Source: JBJHAX01 sp050480705 (GTDB taxonomy: Bacteria; Actinomycetota; Nitriliruptoria; Nitriliruptorales; Nitriliruptoraceae). Taken from it: a stretch of DNA of 30,312 bases. Location: NCBI GenBank assembly GCA_050480705.1, contig JBJHAX010000024.1, positions 1 through 30,312 on the forward strand, in the 5' to 3' direction. Shown one piece after another: positions 7,881 through 15,705 of the stretch (within the stretch, counting starts at the first letter, position 1; every line of letters begins with the position of its first letter). The notes below the pieces were generated by a model. It was not told where the DNA came from. It worked only from the letters and a program-made list of their open reading frames with translations, and made no database searches. The translations under genes and the position numbers were made by a program.

Positions 7881-9143
7881 ATGGCGGACCGGGTGCTCGT
7901 GGTCGGGGCGGGAGGCCGCGAGCACGCGCTCGCGTGGCGGCTCGCACGCTCACCCAGCGTCGGTGAGGTGGTGACCGCGCCCGGCAACCCGGGAACCGCG
8001 GCGCTCGGCGCCAACGTCGACGTCGATGTGACCGACCCCGAAGCCGTCGCCGACGTCGCCGAGCAGATCGGCGCCGACCTCGTCGTCGTCGGCCCGGAAG
8101 CGCCGCTGGTCGCCGGTGTCGTCGACGCGCTCGACAAGCGCGGCGTCCCCGCCTTCGGACCCCACGCCGGCGCCGCCCGCATCGAAGGGTCGAAGTCGTT
8201 CGCGAAGGACGTGATGCGTTCGGCCGGTGCCCCGACTGCCGGCCACGTCGCCACGGCCGACCCTGGGCAGGCGCACGAGGCGCTCGAAGCGTTCGCGCCA
8301 CCGTATGTGGTCAAAGCCGACGGGCTCGCCGCCGGCAAAGGCGTGCGGATCTGCGACGACCTCGCCGATGCGCACGAAGCCGTCGACGACGCGTTGGTGC
8401 GCGGCGTGTTCGGCGACGCCGGCGCGATGCTGGTCATCGAGGAGTTCCTCGACGGCCCCGAACGCAGCCTGTTCGCTGTGTGCGACGGCGAGGACGCCGT
8501 GCTGCTGCTCCCGGCCCGTGACTACAAGCGCGCCTTCGACGGCGACGTCGGCCCCAACACCGGAGGGATGGGCGCCTACGCCCCGGTCGATGGCTTCGGC
8601 CTCGACGACGCCGCACCGCTGCTCGATCTGGTGTTCCGGCCGGTACTCGCCGAACTCGCCGACCGCGGGGCGCCCTACCGGGGCCTGCTGTACGCAGGGC
8701 TGGTCGACACCGCCGACGGACCGAAACTGCTCGAGTTCAACGCACGTTTCGGCGACCCCGAGACCCAGGCAATCCTGCCGCTGCTGTCCAGCGACCTCGG
8801 GCGCCTGCTGTCGGCGGCCGCCACCGGATCGGTGCGCGACGCCGAGGTGACGTTCGCCGACCGCGCCGCCGTCACCGTCGTGCTCGCCAGCGGCGGCTAT
8901 CCGGGCAGCTACCCGACCGGGGTCCCCATCACCCGGGTCGACGGCGTCGACGATGAGCACGTCGCGGTATTCCATGCCGGGACGGCCGTGGCAGACGGCG
9001 CCCTGGTGACCGCCGGCGGGCGCGTGCTCGCGGTCACCGCCACCGGTGAGGATGTCGCGGCCGCCCGTTCGGCTGCCTACACGGCCGCGGACCAGATCCA
9101 CTTCGACGGCTGCCACCGGCGCGGCGACATCGCCGCGGGCTAG
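7881..9143 (+). CDS. purD: Phosphoribosylamine-glycine ligase (GAR synthetase)
   Basis: Joins phosphoribosylamine and glycine with ATP in step 2 of purine synthesis. A 420-residue ATP-grasp enzyme of normal length. The start at 7881 is preferred over an in-frame ATG at 7848 because GAGGAG lies six bases upstream and because it yields the family N-terminus VLVVGAGGREHALAW. Seen in order: VVVGPEAPLVAGVVD, the ATP-grasp region EGSKSFAKDVM and VVKADGLAAGKGV, the signature RDYKRAFDGDVGPNTGGMGAY, and the metal-binding LLEFNARFGDPE. It lies 40 bases after the hydrolase and 27 before purE on the same strand, so probably one transcript. Confidence 0.97.
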   Translation: MADRVLVVGAGGREHALAWRLARSPSVGEVVTAPGNPGTAALGANVDVDVTDPEAVADVAEQIGADLVVVGPEAPLVAGVVDALDKRGVPAFGPHAGAARIEGSKSFAKDVMRSAGAPTAGHVATADPGQAHEALEAFAPPYVVKADGLAAGKGVRICDDLADAHEAVDDALVRGVFGDAGAMLVIEEFLDGPERSLFAVCDGEDAVLLLPARDYKRAFDGDVGPNTGGMGAYAPVDGFGLDDAAPLLDLVFRPVLAELADRGAPYRGLLYAGLVDTADGPKLLEFNARFGDPETQAILPLLSSDLGRLLSAAATGSVRDAEVTFADRAAVTVVLASGGYPGSYPTGVPITRVDGVDDEHVAVFHAGTAVADGALVTAGGRVLAVTATGEDVAAARSAAYTAADQIHFDGCHRRGDIAAG

Positions 9144-9170
9144 CTTTCAGGCGACACCAGGAGGACCTAC

Positions 9171-9695
9171 GTGGACACACCGATCGTCGGCATCGTCATG
9201 GGATCCAAGACCGACCTGCCTGTGATGGAGAAGGCGTCCGACCAGCTCGTCGAGTTCGGGGTGCCCCACACCCTTGACGTGATGTCGGCGCATCGCAACC
9301 CGGCGAAAGTGTCGGCGTGGGCCAGTGGTGCCCGCGACGCCGGCTACCGGGTGCTCATCGCCGGTGCCGGCCGCGCCGCGCACCTGCCCGGTGTCGTCGC
9401 TGCCCACTCCGATCTGCCGGTGATCGGCGTGCCGTGTCTTTCCGACCACCTCGGTGGCGCCGACGCGCTGTACTCGATCGTGCAGATGCCTCCCGGGGTG
9501 CCGGTCGCGACCGTCGGGATCGACAGCGCGCGCAACGCGGCCATCCTCGCCGTGCAGATCCTCGCCACGGCCGATGAGGAGCTCGCCGGGCGCCTGGCGG
9601 CGTTCCGTGAGGAGCAGTCGGGCAAGGGAATGGAGCACCGCGACATCCCCGCCGACGGGACGAAGGTCGCGTTCGGGTTCAACGCCGGCAACTGA
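9171..9695 (+). CDS. purE: 5-(carboxyamino)imidazole ribonucleotide mutase
   Basis: Converts N5-CAIR to CAIR in purine synthesis. The 174-residue protein starts at GTG behind a perfect AGGAGG with a six-base spacer. Family motifs: IVMGSKTDLPVM at the N-terminus, MSAHRNP with the catalytic His and the SAHR form found in class I enzymes, IAGAGRAAHLPGVVAA (most PurE read GAGGAAHLPG, so R for G is a variation), and SIVQMPPGVPVATVGID. Class I enzymes work with the ATP-dependent PurK, which is normally adjacent but is absent from this window; it may lie elsewhere. The gene is convergent with the MoaD-MoaE fusion and only 12 bases separate their ends. Confidence 0.96.
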   Translation: MDTPIVGIVMGSKTDLPVMEKASDQLVEFGVPHTLDVMSAHRNPAKVSAWASGARDAGYRVLIAGAGRAAHLPGVVAAHSDLPVIGVPCLSDHLGGADALYSIVQMPPGVPVATVGIDSARNAAILAVQILATADEELAGRLAAFREEQSGKGMEHRDIPADGTKVAFGFNAGN

Positions 9696-9707
9696 CCGTG
9701 CCGCGCT

Positions 9708-10448
9708 TCACGCCGGGTCGCAGCCGACCCAGCGTGAGGTGCCGTCGGCGAGATGCTCGTGCTTCCAGATCGGCGTGTCGGCCTTGACGCGCTCCAGCGC
9801 CCAGCGGCACGCCGCGAACGCCTCGTCGCGGTGCGCCGACGCGCACGCCACCAGGATGGTGTGCGCTCCAACCTCGAGCTCCCCGACGGCGTGCAGCAGC
9901 GCGACCCCTTCGACGTCCGGATGCGTCGCCGCGACGTCCGAGGCGATGTCGGCGAGGACCTTCTCGGCCATCGCCGGATACGCCGAGTAGTCGAGGCGCA
10001 CGACCGTGCCGGGACCTTCCGCGTGGTCGCGGACCGTGCCGAGGAACTGCACGACCGCGCCGACGCGTGGGCCGGCGATGGCCGCGATCGTCGCCTCGAC
10101 GGGCAGCGGCGGGGTGAACAGGCCAGTGACGACCCGAACACCCGCCTGCTGACGCATCTCGACCCCGCGTGCAGAACCTGCACCGCCGGCGACAGGTGGC
10201 AGCAGTGCCACCTCGCTGTCCGGACTGACGCGCGTGTCGTCGCTGGCGACTTCGAGATCGACGGCGACCTTCACGCCTGCGAGCATCGGCGCGAGCGCGG
10301 GGTGTGCGGCCGCGACCGCGTCGCGCACCTCGCGGGCCGTGGCGCCGTCGGCGACGTCGATCCCGACCGTCGTGGCACCGGCCAGCGGCGCCAGGCCGCC
10401 GAACAGGCGCACCTCGATGTGCACGTCGCGCTCCCCGCGTGATCCCAT
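9708..10448 (-). CDS. moaX: Fused molybdopterin synthase MoaD-MoaE (MoaX type)
   Basis: Molybdopterin synthase inserts two sulfurs into precursor Z. Here the small MoaD subunit (about residues 9-89, ubiquitin-like, from VHIEVRLFGGLAPLAG to EVALLPPVAGG) is fused to the large MoaE subunit (about 97-246, with VVQFLGTVRDH, VGELEVGAHTILV and DTPIWKHEHL holding the active-site lysines). The internal GG (88-89) is where free MoaD would end and be thiocarboxylated, so processing after it is needed for a classical mechanism; such cleavage is reported for mycobacterial MoaX. The start is ambiguous. The ATG at 10448 lies six bases from a TACCTT -10 box, which suggests a leaderless message (246 residues). 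A GTG at 10424 has GGGGAG upstream (238 residues). The open frame running further upstream is antisense to moaA. Confidence 0.93.
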   Translation of the reverse strand: MGSRGERDVHIEVRLFGGLAPLAGATTVGIDVADGATAREVRDAVAAAHPALAPMLAGVKVAVDLEVASDDTRVSPDSEVALLPPVAGGAGSARGVEMRQQAGVRVVTGLFTPPLPVEATIAAIAGPRVGAVVQFLGTVRDHAEGPGTVVRLDYSAYPAMAEKVLADIASDVAATHPDVEGVALLHAVGELEVGAHTILVACASAHRDEAFAACRWALERVKADTPIWKHEHLADGTSRWVGCDPA

Positions 10449-10490
10449 GTCCGCAAGGTAACCACGTGCCATGGCGGATACGCTGCCGGA
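10449..10490. promoter_or_regulatory. Back-to-back overlapping promoters of moaX and moaA
   Basis: In 42 bases there are two -10 boxes: TACGCT (10479-10484, plus strand), six bases before the moaA ATG, and TACCTT (10460-10455, minus strand), six bases before the moaX ATG. With normal spacing the -35 contact of each promoter falls on the -10 of the other, so the two should compete for RNA polymerase. Neither -35 hexamer resembles TTGACA. Confidence 0.45.
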
Positions 10491-11558
10491 ATGGTGGCGA
10501 TCGACGGTGGAACCGGTGACGGGGCCGGCGCGGGTGCCGCGGCGGTGCTGACCGACCGTCTCGGCCGGCCGGTCGAAGACCTTCGTGTTTCTCTGACCGA
10601 CCGCTGCAATCTGCGCTGCACCTACTGCATGCCGCGCGAGATGTTCGGCCCGGACCACGCCTTCCTCGAACGCTCCGAACTGCTCACCTTCGAGGAACTC
10701 ACCCGCCTCGTCGGGGTGTTCGCCCGGCTGGGTGTCCGCAAGCTGCGCCTGACCGGCGGTGAGCCGCTGCTGCGCCGTGATCTGCCCGATCTCATTGCAG
10801 GCCTCGTCGGGGTCGACGGCATCGACGACCTGGCACTGACCACCAACGGGATCCTGCTGCCACGCCAGGCCGACGCGCTCGCCGCTGCGGGCCTGCAGCG
10901 GATCACGATCAGCCTGGACGCACTCGACGACGACGTCTTCCGTGCCGTCGCGGACACCACCCAGCCGGTGTCCGCTGTCCTCGACGGCGTCGACGCCGCA
11001 CTCGCCGCCGGGCTCGCCCCCGTCAAGATCAACACGGTCCTGCAGCGCGGCGTCAATGACGACCAGATCGAGTCGCTCGCCGGCTGGGCGCGCGACACCG
11101 GTGCCACCATCCGTTTCATCGAATTCATGGACGTCGGCACCACCAACGGCTGGGTCCGCGAGAAGGTCGTGCCCGCCGCAGAGGTCGTCGAGCGGATCGC
11201 AGCGCGCTGGCCGATCGAGCCGTCCGGGGGTGGACGCAACGGACGCATCGGCGAGGTCGCAGAGCGTTACCGCTACCTCGACGGCGCCGGCGAGGTCGGC
11301 ATCGTTGCCTCGGTCACCCGCCCGTTCTGCCGAACCTGCACCCGCGCGCGCCTGTCCGCGCTCGGAGAGCTGTTCACGTGCCTGTTTGCCGCCGAGGGCC
11401 ACGATCTGCGCGCACCGATCCGCGACGGCGCCACGGACGACGAGCTCGCCGGGATCATCGCCGAGGTGTGGTCGGCACGCACCGACCGTGCCTCCGAGCT
11501 GCGCTCGGCTGACGGACTCAGCGGCCCTCGCGTGGAGATGTCCTACATCGGCGGGTGA
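10491..11558 (+). CDS. moaA: GTP 3',8-cyclase
   Basis: Radical-SAM enzyme that starts molybdenum cofactor synthesis by rearranging GTP. It has 355 residues. The SAM cluster motif is C39-x3-C43-x2-C46 in DRCNLRCTYCMP. LRLTGGEPLLRRDL and ISLDALDD follow, and the second, GTP-binding cluster has three cysteines in RPFCRTCTRARLSALGELFTCL. The protein ends in YIGG, the conserved C-terminal Gly-Gly that enters the active site in MoaA. The ATG has no ribosome binding site but lies six bases after a TACGCT -10 box, consistent with a leaderless transcript. It is divergent from moaX and convergent with mog. Confidence 0.97.
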   Translation: MVAIDGGTGDGAGAGAAAVLTDRLGRPVEDLRVSLTDRCNLRCTYCMPREMFGPDHAFLERSELLTFEELTRLVGVFARLGVRKLRLTGGEPLLRRDLPDLIAGLVGVDGIDDLALTTNGILLPRQADALAAAGLQRITISLDALDDDVFRAVADTTQPVSAVLDGVDAALAAGLAPVKINTVLQRGVNDDQIESLAGWARDTGATIRFIEFMDVGTTNGWVREKVVPAAEVVERIAARWPIEPSGGGRNGRIGEVAERYRYLDGAGEVGIVASVTRPFCRTCTRARLSALGELFTCLFAAEGHDLRAPIRDGATDDELAGIIAEVWSARTDRASELRSADGLSGPRVEMSYIGG

Positions 11559-11585
11559 GCACACGGGACGGCGCGCGTCGCGTCA

Positions 11586-12122
11586 TCAACCTTCGGTGGT
11601 GTCGCCGTGCCCGTCGGGATGGTGGCGGGTGTCGCCCGCCAGCAGGTCGAGGGCGTGGCCGAGCAGTCCGACGACCGCGGCGAGGCTCTCCGTGGCGCCA
11701 CGGGGGCTGCCGGGCAGGTTCACGATGAGGCTGGAGCCGCGGATCCCGCACACCGCACGTGACAGGTCTGCCATCGGTGTGGATGCCCGACCGGCCGCAC
11801 GCATCGCTTCGGCGAGTCCCGGCGCGTCACGTTCGATCACGTCGCGTGTTGCTTCGGGGGTGACGTCGCGCGGCCCGAAGCCGGTCCCGCCGGTCACGGC
11901 AACCAGCGCGGCGTCGGCGCACAACTCGATGAGCAGCGCGCCGATGCGCTCGCGTTCGTCGGGGCTGACCTCGCGGCGGACAATCTCGAACCCTTCGCCT
12001 TCCAGCAGGTCGGCGACGGCCTCGCCCGAATCGTCGACGCGGTGGCCGAAGGCGACACCGTCACTGCAGGTGAGCACTGCTGCGCGACGGCGCTGCGAGA
12101 CCGTGGTGTTGCCGGAGGGCAT
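11586..12122 (-). CDS. mog: Molybdopterin adenylyltransferase, MogA/MoaB family
   Basis: A 178-residue MogA/MoaB-fold protein that activates molybdopterin by adenylylation before metal insertion. Motifs: AAVLTCSDGVAFG at the N-terminus, DDSGEAVADLLEGEGFE, the nucleotide-binding VTGGTGFGPRDVTPEAT and the downstream SLIVNLPGSPRGATESL. A short His/Asp-rich tail (GDTRHHPDGHGDTTEG) follows the fold. It is convergent with moaA (27 bases between ends) and divergent from the mocA-like gene. A TAGGAT box on the minus strand (12177-12172) about 50 bases upstream may be its -10. MogA and MoaB cannot be told apart by sequence alone here. Confidence 0.93.
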   Translation of the reverse strand: MPSGNTTVSQRRRAAVLTCSDGVAFGHRVDDSGEAVADLLEGEGFEIVRREVSPDERERIGALLIELCADAALVAVTGGTGFGPRDVTPEATRDVIERDAPGLAEAMRAAGRASTPMADLSRAVCGIRGSSLIVNLPGSPRGATESLAAVVGLLGHALDLLAGDTRHHPDGHGDTTEG

Positions 12123-12151
12123 GATGGTCGTCCTCGTGACGAAGGAAACGC

Positions 12152-12790
12152 GTGGAGGATCGCGACCCTGATCCTAGAGGCGTCGAACCCGGCCGGGCCG
12201 GCGACGTCGTCGCCCTGGTGCTCGCGGCCGGCTCGGCGAAGCGGTTCGGCGCCACGAAGCAACTCGTGGACCTCGACGGGCGTCCGCTTGTGCGTCACGC
12301 GGTCGACGTCGCACTGACCGCCGGCATCACGCGAGTCCTGGTCGTGACCGGGCACGATGCGCAGCGCGTCACCGATGCCGTGGCGGGCGTCGGTGGCGTC
12401 GAAACCGTCCACAATCCCCTGTACGCGTCGGGACAGTCGACCTCGCTCGTCGCCGGGCTCGACGCGGCGGAGCGCGCCGGCGCCGGCACAGTCGTCGTGC
12501 TGCTCGCCGACCAGCCCGGCATCGCTCCGGCGGTCGTCGAGCACGTCGTCAACGCCAGTGCCGCGACCGGCGTGGCGCGTGCCCGATACAGCGACGGGCC
12601 GGGCCATCCGGTCGCGATCGAACGCCGGCACTGGCCGGCGGTGCGCGCACGTGTGTCGGGTGACGAGGGGGCACGGCGGCTGCTCGAGCACCTCGAGGTG
12701 GTGGAGGTCACCGTCGACAGGCCGGCGCCGGTCGATGTCGACACGCCGGACGACGTCGCGGACGTGGGGAGGGAACCGGGGGGCTTGTAG
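12152..12790 (+). CDS. MobA-like nucleotidyltransferase (MocA family)
   Basis: A 212-residue NTP transferase. The nucleotide-binding loop is VLAAGSAKRFGATKQL, the metal-binding motif is LLADQPG, and NPLYASGQSTSLVAGL and GPGHPVAIER follow. This pattern fits MocA, which attaches CMP to molybdopterin for xanthine dehydrogenase-type enzymes, better than MobA. Neighbouring moaX, moaA and mog support a molybdenum cofactor role, though the molybdoenzyme is not in the window. The GTG start is preceded by AAGGA (six-base spacer). About 15 extra N-terminal residues before the Rossmann strand leave some doubt about the start. The stop lies 28 bases before purC. Confidence 0.85.
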   Translation: MEDRDPDPRGVEPGRAGDVVALVLAAGSAKRFGATKQLVDLDGRPLVRHAVDVALTAGITRVLVVTGHDAQRVTDAVAGVGGVETVHNPLYASGQSTSLVAGLDAAERAGAGTVVVLLADQPGIAPAVVEHVVNASAATGVARARYSDGPGHPVAIERRHWPAVRARVSGDEGARRLLEHLEVVEVTVDRPAPVDVDTPDDVADVGREPGGL

Positions 12791-12792
12791 CC
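12787..12792 (+). promoter_or_regulatory. Possible -10 box of purC
   Basis: TAGCCT, overlapping the stop of the mocA-like gene and 26 bases before the purC ATG. The same hexamer precedes tRNA-Ser(UGA). No good -35 is visible. A weak site (ACGAGG) precedes the purC start. Confidence 0.35.
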
Positions 12793-12818
12793 TCGCGGTC
12801 CCGACCTACGAGGCGCCC

Positions 12819-13709
12819 ATGACGATCGACGGTCTCACCCACCTGCGTTCCGGCAAAGTTCGCGATCTCTACGAGATCGACGACGAGCATCTGCTGCTCG
12901 TCGCGAGCGACCGGGTGTCGACCTACGACGTCGTCCATCCCACACCGGTGCCGGACAAGGGCAAGGTCCTCACCGGCCTGTCGGCGTTCTGGTTCGAGCG
13001 GCTCGCTGAGGTGGTCGACAACCATCTGGTGTCGACGTCGGTTGACGACGTGCCCGGCGCCGCAGATCCCGATCAGCTTGTGGGGCGGATGATGCTGTGC
13101 CGGCGGCTGGAGATCGTGCCGTTCGAGTGCGTCGTGCGCGGCTACCTCGTCGGATCCGGCTGGTCGGAGTATCAGCGTGACGGTGGGGTGTGCGGGGTGC
13201 CGCTGCCGCGAGGCTTGGTCGAGGCCGACCGGCTCGAGGAGCCGATCTTCACGCCCGCGACGAAGGCCGAGGAAGGCGAGCACGACGAGAACGTGACGTT
13301 CCAGACGATGCGTGACGCGCTCGGTGCCGGGCTGTCGGCACGCCTGCGCGACGTGTCGCTGGAGCTGTACAAGGCGGGTGCGGCGCACGCCGCCGAGCGC
13401 GGCATCATCCTCGCCGACACCAAGTTCGAGTTCGGCCTCGACGCTGACGGCAACATCGTGCTCGCCGACGAGGTGCTGACCCCGGATTCGTCGCGCTACT
13501 GGCCCGCCGATGCGTGGGAGCCGGGCAGTGTGCCCCCGAGCTTCGACAAGCAGTACGTGCGCGACTACGCCACGTCGACCGGGTGGGACCGTGAGCCGCC
13601 TGCCCCCGAGCTGCCCGACGACGTCGTCACCGCGACGCGTGAGCGCTACGTCGAGGCGTATGAGCGGCTCACCGACGCGTCGTTCGACGACTGGCTCGCT
13701 CGGCGTTGA
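12819..13709 (+). CDS. purC: Phosphoribosylaminoimidazole-succinocarboxamide synthase (SAICAR synthetase)
   Basis: Joins CAIR and aspartate with ATP to give SAICAR in purine synthesis. At 296 residues it matches the longer actinobacterial form. The ATG at 12819 gives the family N-terminus (LRSGKVRDLYEIDDEHLLLVASDRVS). The frame is open far upstream, but that part overlaps the mocA-like gene in another frame. The SAICAR signature regions are VPFECVVRGYLVGSGW and LADTKFEFGLD, followed by DEVLTPDSSRYWP and SFDKQYVRDY. It substitutes for no neighbour and its own substrate is the PurE product. A bidirectional hairpin terminator follows. Confidence 0.97.
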   Translation: MTIDGLTHLRSGKVRDLYEIDDEHLLLVASDRVSTYDVVHPTPVPDKGKVLTGLSAFWFERLAEVVDNHLVSTSVDDVPGAADPDQLVGRMMLCRRLEIVPFECVVRGYLVGSGWSEYQRDGGVCGVPLPRGLVEADRLEEPIFTPATKAEEGEHDENVTFQTMRDALGAGLSARLRDVSLELYKAGAAHAAERGIILADTKFEFGLDADGNIVLADEVLTPDSSRYWPADAWEPGSVPPSFDKQYVRDYATSTGWDREPPAPELPDDVVTATRERYVEAYERLTDASFDDWLARR

Positions 13710-13757
13710 GGCTGCCGTGCGTCGGTAACGCGCCCGCCGAGATGGGTCGGAGATGAA

Positions 13758-13785
13758 CGGAGGCCCCGCCGTGGCGGGGCCTCCG
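13758..13785. terminator. Bidirectional terminator between purC and livJ
   Basis: A 12-base-pair GC-rich stem (cggaggccccgc / gcggggcctccg) closes a 4-base loop between the convergent purC and livJ genes. There is no long T run on either strand, but stem strength and position fit termination for both genes. Confidence 0.85.
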
Positions 13786-13814
13786 TCGTGTGACGTGTCG
13801 TCACCGTGTGCGGA

Positions 13815-15119
13815 TCAGAAGCTCGCGAGCTCCGTCCGAACGGTCTCGACGTTGCCTTCGGCGTTGATAATCCAGACCTCGTACGACGCCGAGTCGGGCT
13901 CGTGGTTGCCCGTCGCAGTTCGCTCCAGCACGATGCCGGAAGCGGTCTGGTAGGCGAACTCCTCGCCCGCGGCGAGCAGGTCCCGGCACTCCTCGAAGCT
14001 GGAGCACTCGGTGCCTCCGGACGTGACGTCTGCGAGCACCGCTGCCATCGCCGTGCCGTCGGCCGTGCCGGCGAGCTCCGCCGCAAGACCGATGATGATG
14101 CCGCAGTCGTAGACCTCGGCCGCGTAGATCGGGTCATCGACGCCGGTCTCCGCCTGGAAACGCTCGATCCACGTCTCGTCGGCGCCACCGCCACCAGGTG
14201 CGGTGCCCTGCATGCCCTCGAGCACGGCAGGGTTGTTCGGGTCGACGAGCTCGGCGAGTTCGTTGGAACGAACACCGTCAGCGCCGTAGATCGGGAAGTC
14301 CTGCGGACCGAAGCCGGCCTCGATCATCGCCGCGAGGATCTGTGCACCCTCGTCGAAGGCGATCAGGTACAGCGCGTCCGCGCCCGAGTCGACCAGTTCA
14401 GCGACCTCGGCGTCGAAGTTCGCCGCTTCGGGGTCGTAGAGGATCTCGGCTGCGACAGTGCCGCCGGCCTCCTGGATCCCTGCGGACGAGACCTCGAGCA
14501 GGCCCTGCCCGTAGTCGTCGGCACGAGCCATGATCGCCGGGTTGGTGTGACCGTCACCGAGGATCACGTTCGCCGCGAACGGGCCCTGCAGACCGTCGCT
14601 CGGAGCGGTACGGAAGTACATCCCGCCGTATTCGGCCTCCCGGAATCCCGGGCCGGTGTTCGAACCGGAGCACTGCAGCACCCCGGCGCTGGTCACCGCG
14701 TCGACGAAGGCGAGGCTCATGCCGGTCGCGGCCGCGCCGACGATGGCGTTGACGCCCTCGTTGACCAGGCGTGCTGCGGATTCGGCGGCGACGGTGCCGT
14801 CACCGGCTTCGTCACCCGACGACAGTGTGACGTCGTTGCCGAGCACACCGCCGGCCGCGTTCATGTCGGCCACCGCAAGCGTGATCGCCTCGATCTGCGG
14901 GGGTCCGAGGAACGCGAGAGGACCGGACTCGGGGAGCACGTAGCCGAGGTTGAGCTCGAGGTCTTCCGGCGCGTCGGCCGGCTCCTCAGCTGCCTCGTCC
15001 GGCTCCTCTGCGGGAGCCTCGGGTTCGGGGGCTGGCTCGTCGCCGTTGCCACAAGCTGCGGCAACGAGCGCGAGCACGGTCAGCGCCGCAAGGCGGCGCA
15101 ACCAGGTCGATCGCTTCAT
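13815..15119 (-). CDS. livJ: Branched-chain amino acid-type ABC transporter, substrate-binding lipoprotein
   Basis: A 434-residue periplasmic-binding protein of the Leu/Ile/Val (type I fold) family. The ATG at 15119 follows GGGAGG. The lipoprotein signal is KRSTWLRRLAALTVLALVAA with the lipobox AAAC, so mature protein would be anchored by its lipidated Cys. An acidic Pro/Glu/Ala linker of about 35 residues leads to the binding domain, which opens with LNLGYVLPESGPLAFLGPP and contains LSSGDEAGDGTVAAESAARLVNEG in pieces typical of LivJ. The matching permease and ATPase genes (livH-M-G-F) lie about 2.3 kb away on the same strand with unrelated genes between. The ligand may not be a branched-chain amino acid, since this family also binds amides, urea and aromatic compounds. 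Confidence 0.92.
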   Translation of the reverse strand: MKRSTWLRRLAALTVLALVAAACGNGDEPAPEPEAPAEEPDEAAEEPADAPEDLELNLGYVLPESGPLAFLGPPQIEAITLAVADMNAAGGVLGNDVTLSSGDEAGDGTVAAESAARLVNEGVNAIVGAAATGMSLAFVDAVTSAGVLQCSGSNTGPGFREAEYGGMYFRTAPSDGLQGPFAANVILGDGHTNPAIMARADDYGQGLLEVSSAGIQEAGGTVAAEILYDPEAANFDAEVAELVDSGADALYLIAFDEGAQILAAMIEAGFGPQDFPIYGADGVRSNELAELVDPNNPAVLEGMQGTAPGGGGADETWIERFQAETGVDDPIYAAEVYDCGIIIGLAAELAGTADGTAMAAVLADVTSGGTECSSFEECRDLLAAGEEFAYQTASGIVLERTATGNHEPDSASYEVWIINAEGNVETVRTELASF

Positions 15120-15189
15120 GAACTGCCTCCCAAATGCTGGGTATGTCCGCGTGCGGCAGGTGCCGTCACGCGGGACTGCACACGGTTGC

Positions 15190-15227
15190 GACGCACCGCC
15201 CGCCCTCGGAGGGCTTGGCTGTGCGTC
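15190..15227. promoter_or_regulatory. Interrupted hairpin in the livJ upstream region
   Basis: GACGCAC (15190-15196) pairs with GTGCGTC (15221-15227), enclosing a second stem GCCCT/AGGGC (15202-15206 and 15210-15214). It lies 71 bases upstream of livJ, probably within its leader, and also upstream of the divergent dsrE-like gene. It could be a leader RNA element or an operator. No known riboswitch was recognised. Confidence 0.35.
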
Positions 15228-15272
15228 ACCCCGGAGCCGCAAACGCTACTACGTGGATAGGAGGACCGCCAT

Positions 15273-15278
15273 CGTCAA
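15273..15278 (-). promoter_or_regulatory. Possible -35 of livJ
   Basis: TTGACG on the minus strand, followed 18-21 bases downstream by ACGTAG/TAGTAG near 15246-15252. Spacing is loose, so this is only a candidate promoter. The rest of the 220-base divergent region (15120-15339) holds no gene that can be supported. Confidence 0.3.
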
Positions 15279-15339
15279 CTTCCGTTCGATCGTCTACGGT
15301 CGATCGCCGGCAGGCTATGGATGAGATCCGGAGGTAGGT

Positions 15340-15705
15340 GTGTCCGAACTGATGTTGTTTCCGTGCTCCCACGGCGAAGACGATCCGGAACGGGCCATCG
15401 TGCCGTTCATCGCGGCGTCAACGGCGGCGATCAGTGGACACGAAGCGAAGGTCGTGTGCACGCAGGACGCCGTGTGGATCGGTGTGCCCGGCGTCGCAGA
15501 GCGGCTCGAATCCGAAGGGCTCCCTGCGCTCGCCGACCTGGCACGGCAGTTGACCGAAGCCGGAGGCGAGGTGTGGTTGTGCAGCGCGTGCACGACCAAG
15601 CGCGGAATCACGGGGGATCAGCCGCTCATCGACGGCGCAACGATCGTCGGGGCGGCGACGATCGTCGACGCGCTCGCCAGAGGGCGCGCGATCACCCTGG
15701 GGTGA
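15340..15705 (+). CDS. DsrE-family protein
   Basis: A 121-residue single-domain protein of the DsrE/DsrF-like fold, starting at GTG five bases after GGAGG. It has an N-terminal beta strand (SELMLFPCSHGEDDPERA), KVVCTQDAVWIGVPG in the middle, and a C-terminal pair C81/C84 in LCSACTTKRGIT. The Cys near this position is the sulfur-carrying residue in DsrE and TusD relatives, so sulfur transfer or a redox role is possible; an exact function is not assignable. It is the only plus-strand gene in the region, divergent from livJ, and its 3' end overlaps the sortase gene tail to tail by 14 bases. Confidence 0.8.
   Translation: MSELMLFPCSHGEDDPERAIVPFIAASTAAISGHEAKVVCTQDAVWIGVPGVAERLESEGLPALADLARQLTEAGGEVWLCSACTTKRGITGDQPLIDGATIVGAATIVDALARGRAITLG

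Noticed and set aside
6221..8437. 738-codon minus-strand open frame
   Set aside because: It lies opposite the hydrolase and purD, both with clear catalytic motifs. Its product is low-complexity, Ala/Arg/Asp-rich and lacks any domain; such antisense frames arise from high GC.
10449..11564. Upstream extension of the moaX frame
   Set aside because: The frame stays open but is antisense to moaA, and the MoaD domain begins only after 10424-10448.
12357..12818. Upstream extension of the purC frame
   Set aside because: Overlaps the mocA-like gene in a different frame and is rich in Arg/Ser; PurC homology begins at 12819.
13806..15260. 484-codon plus-strand open frame opposite livJ
   Set aside because: Antisense to a well-supported lipoprotein gene, with no recognisable domain or start signal.
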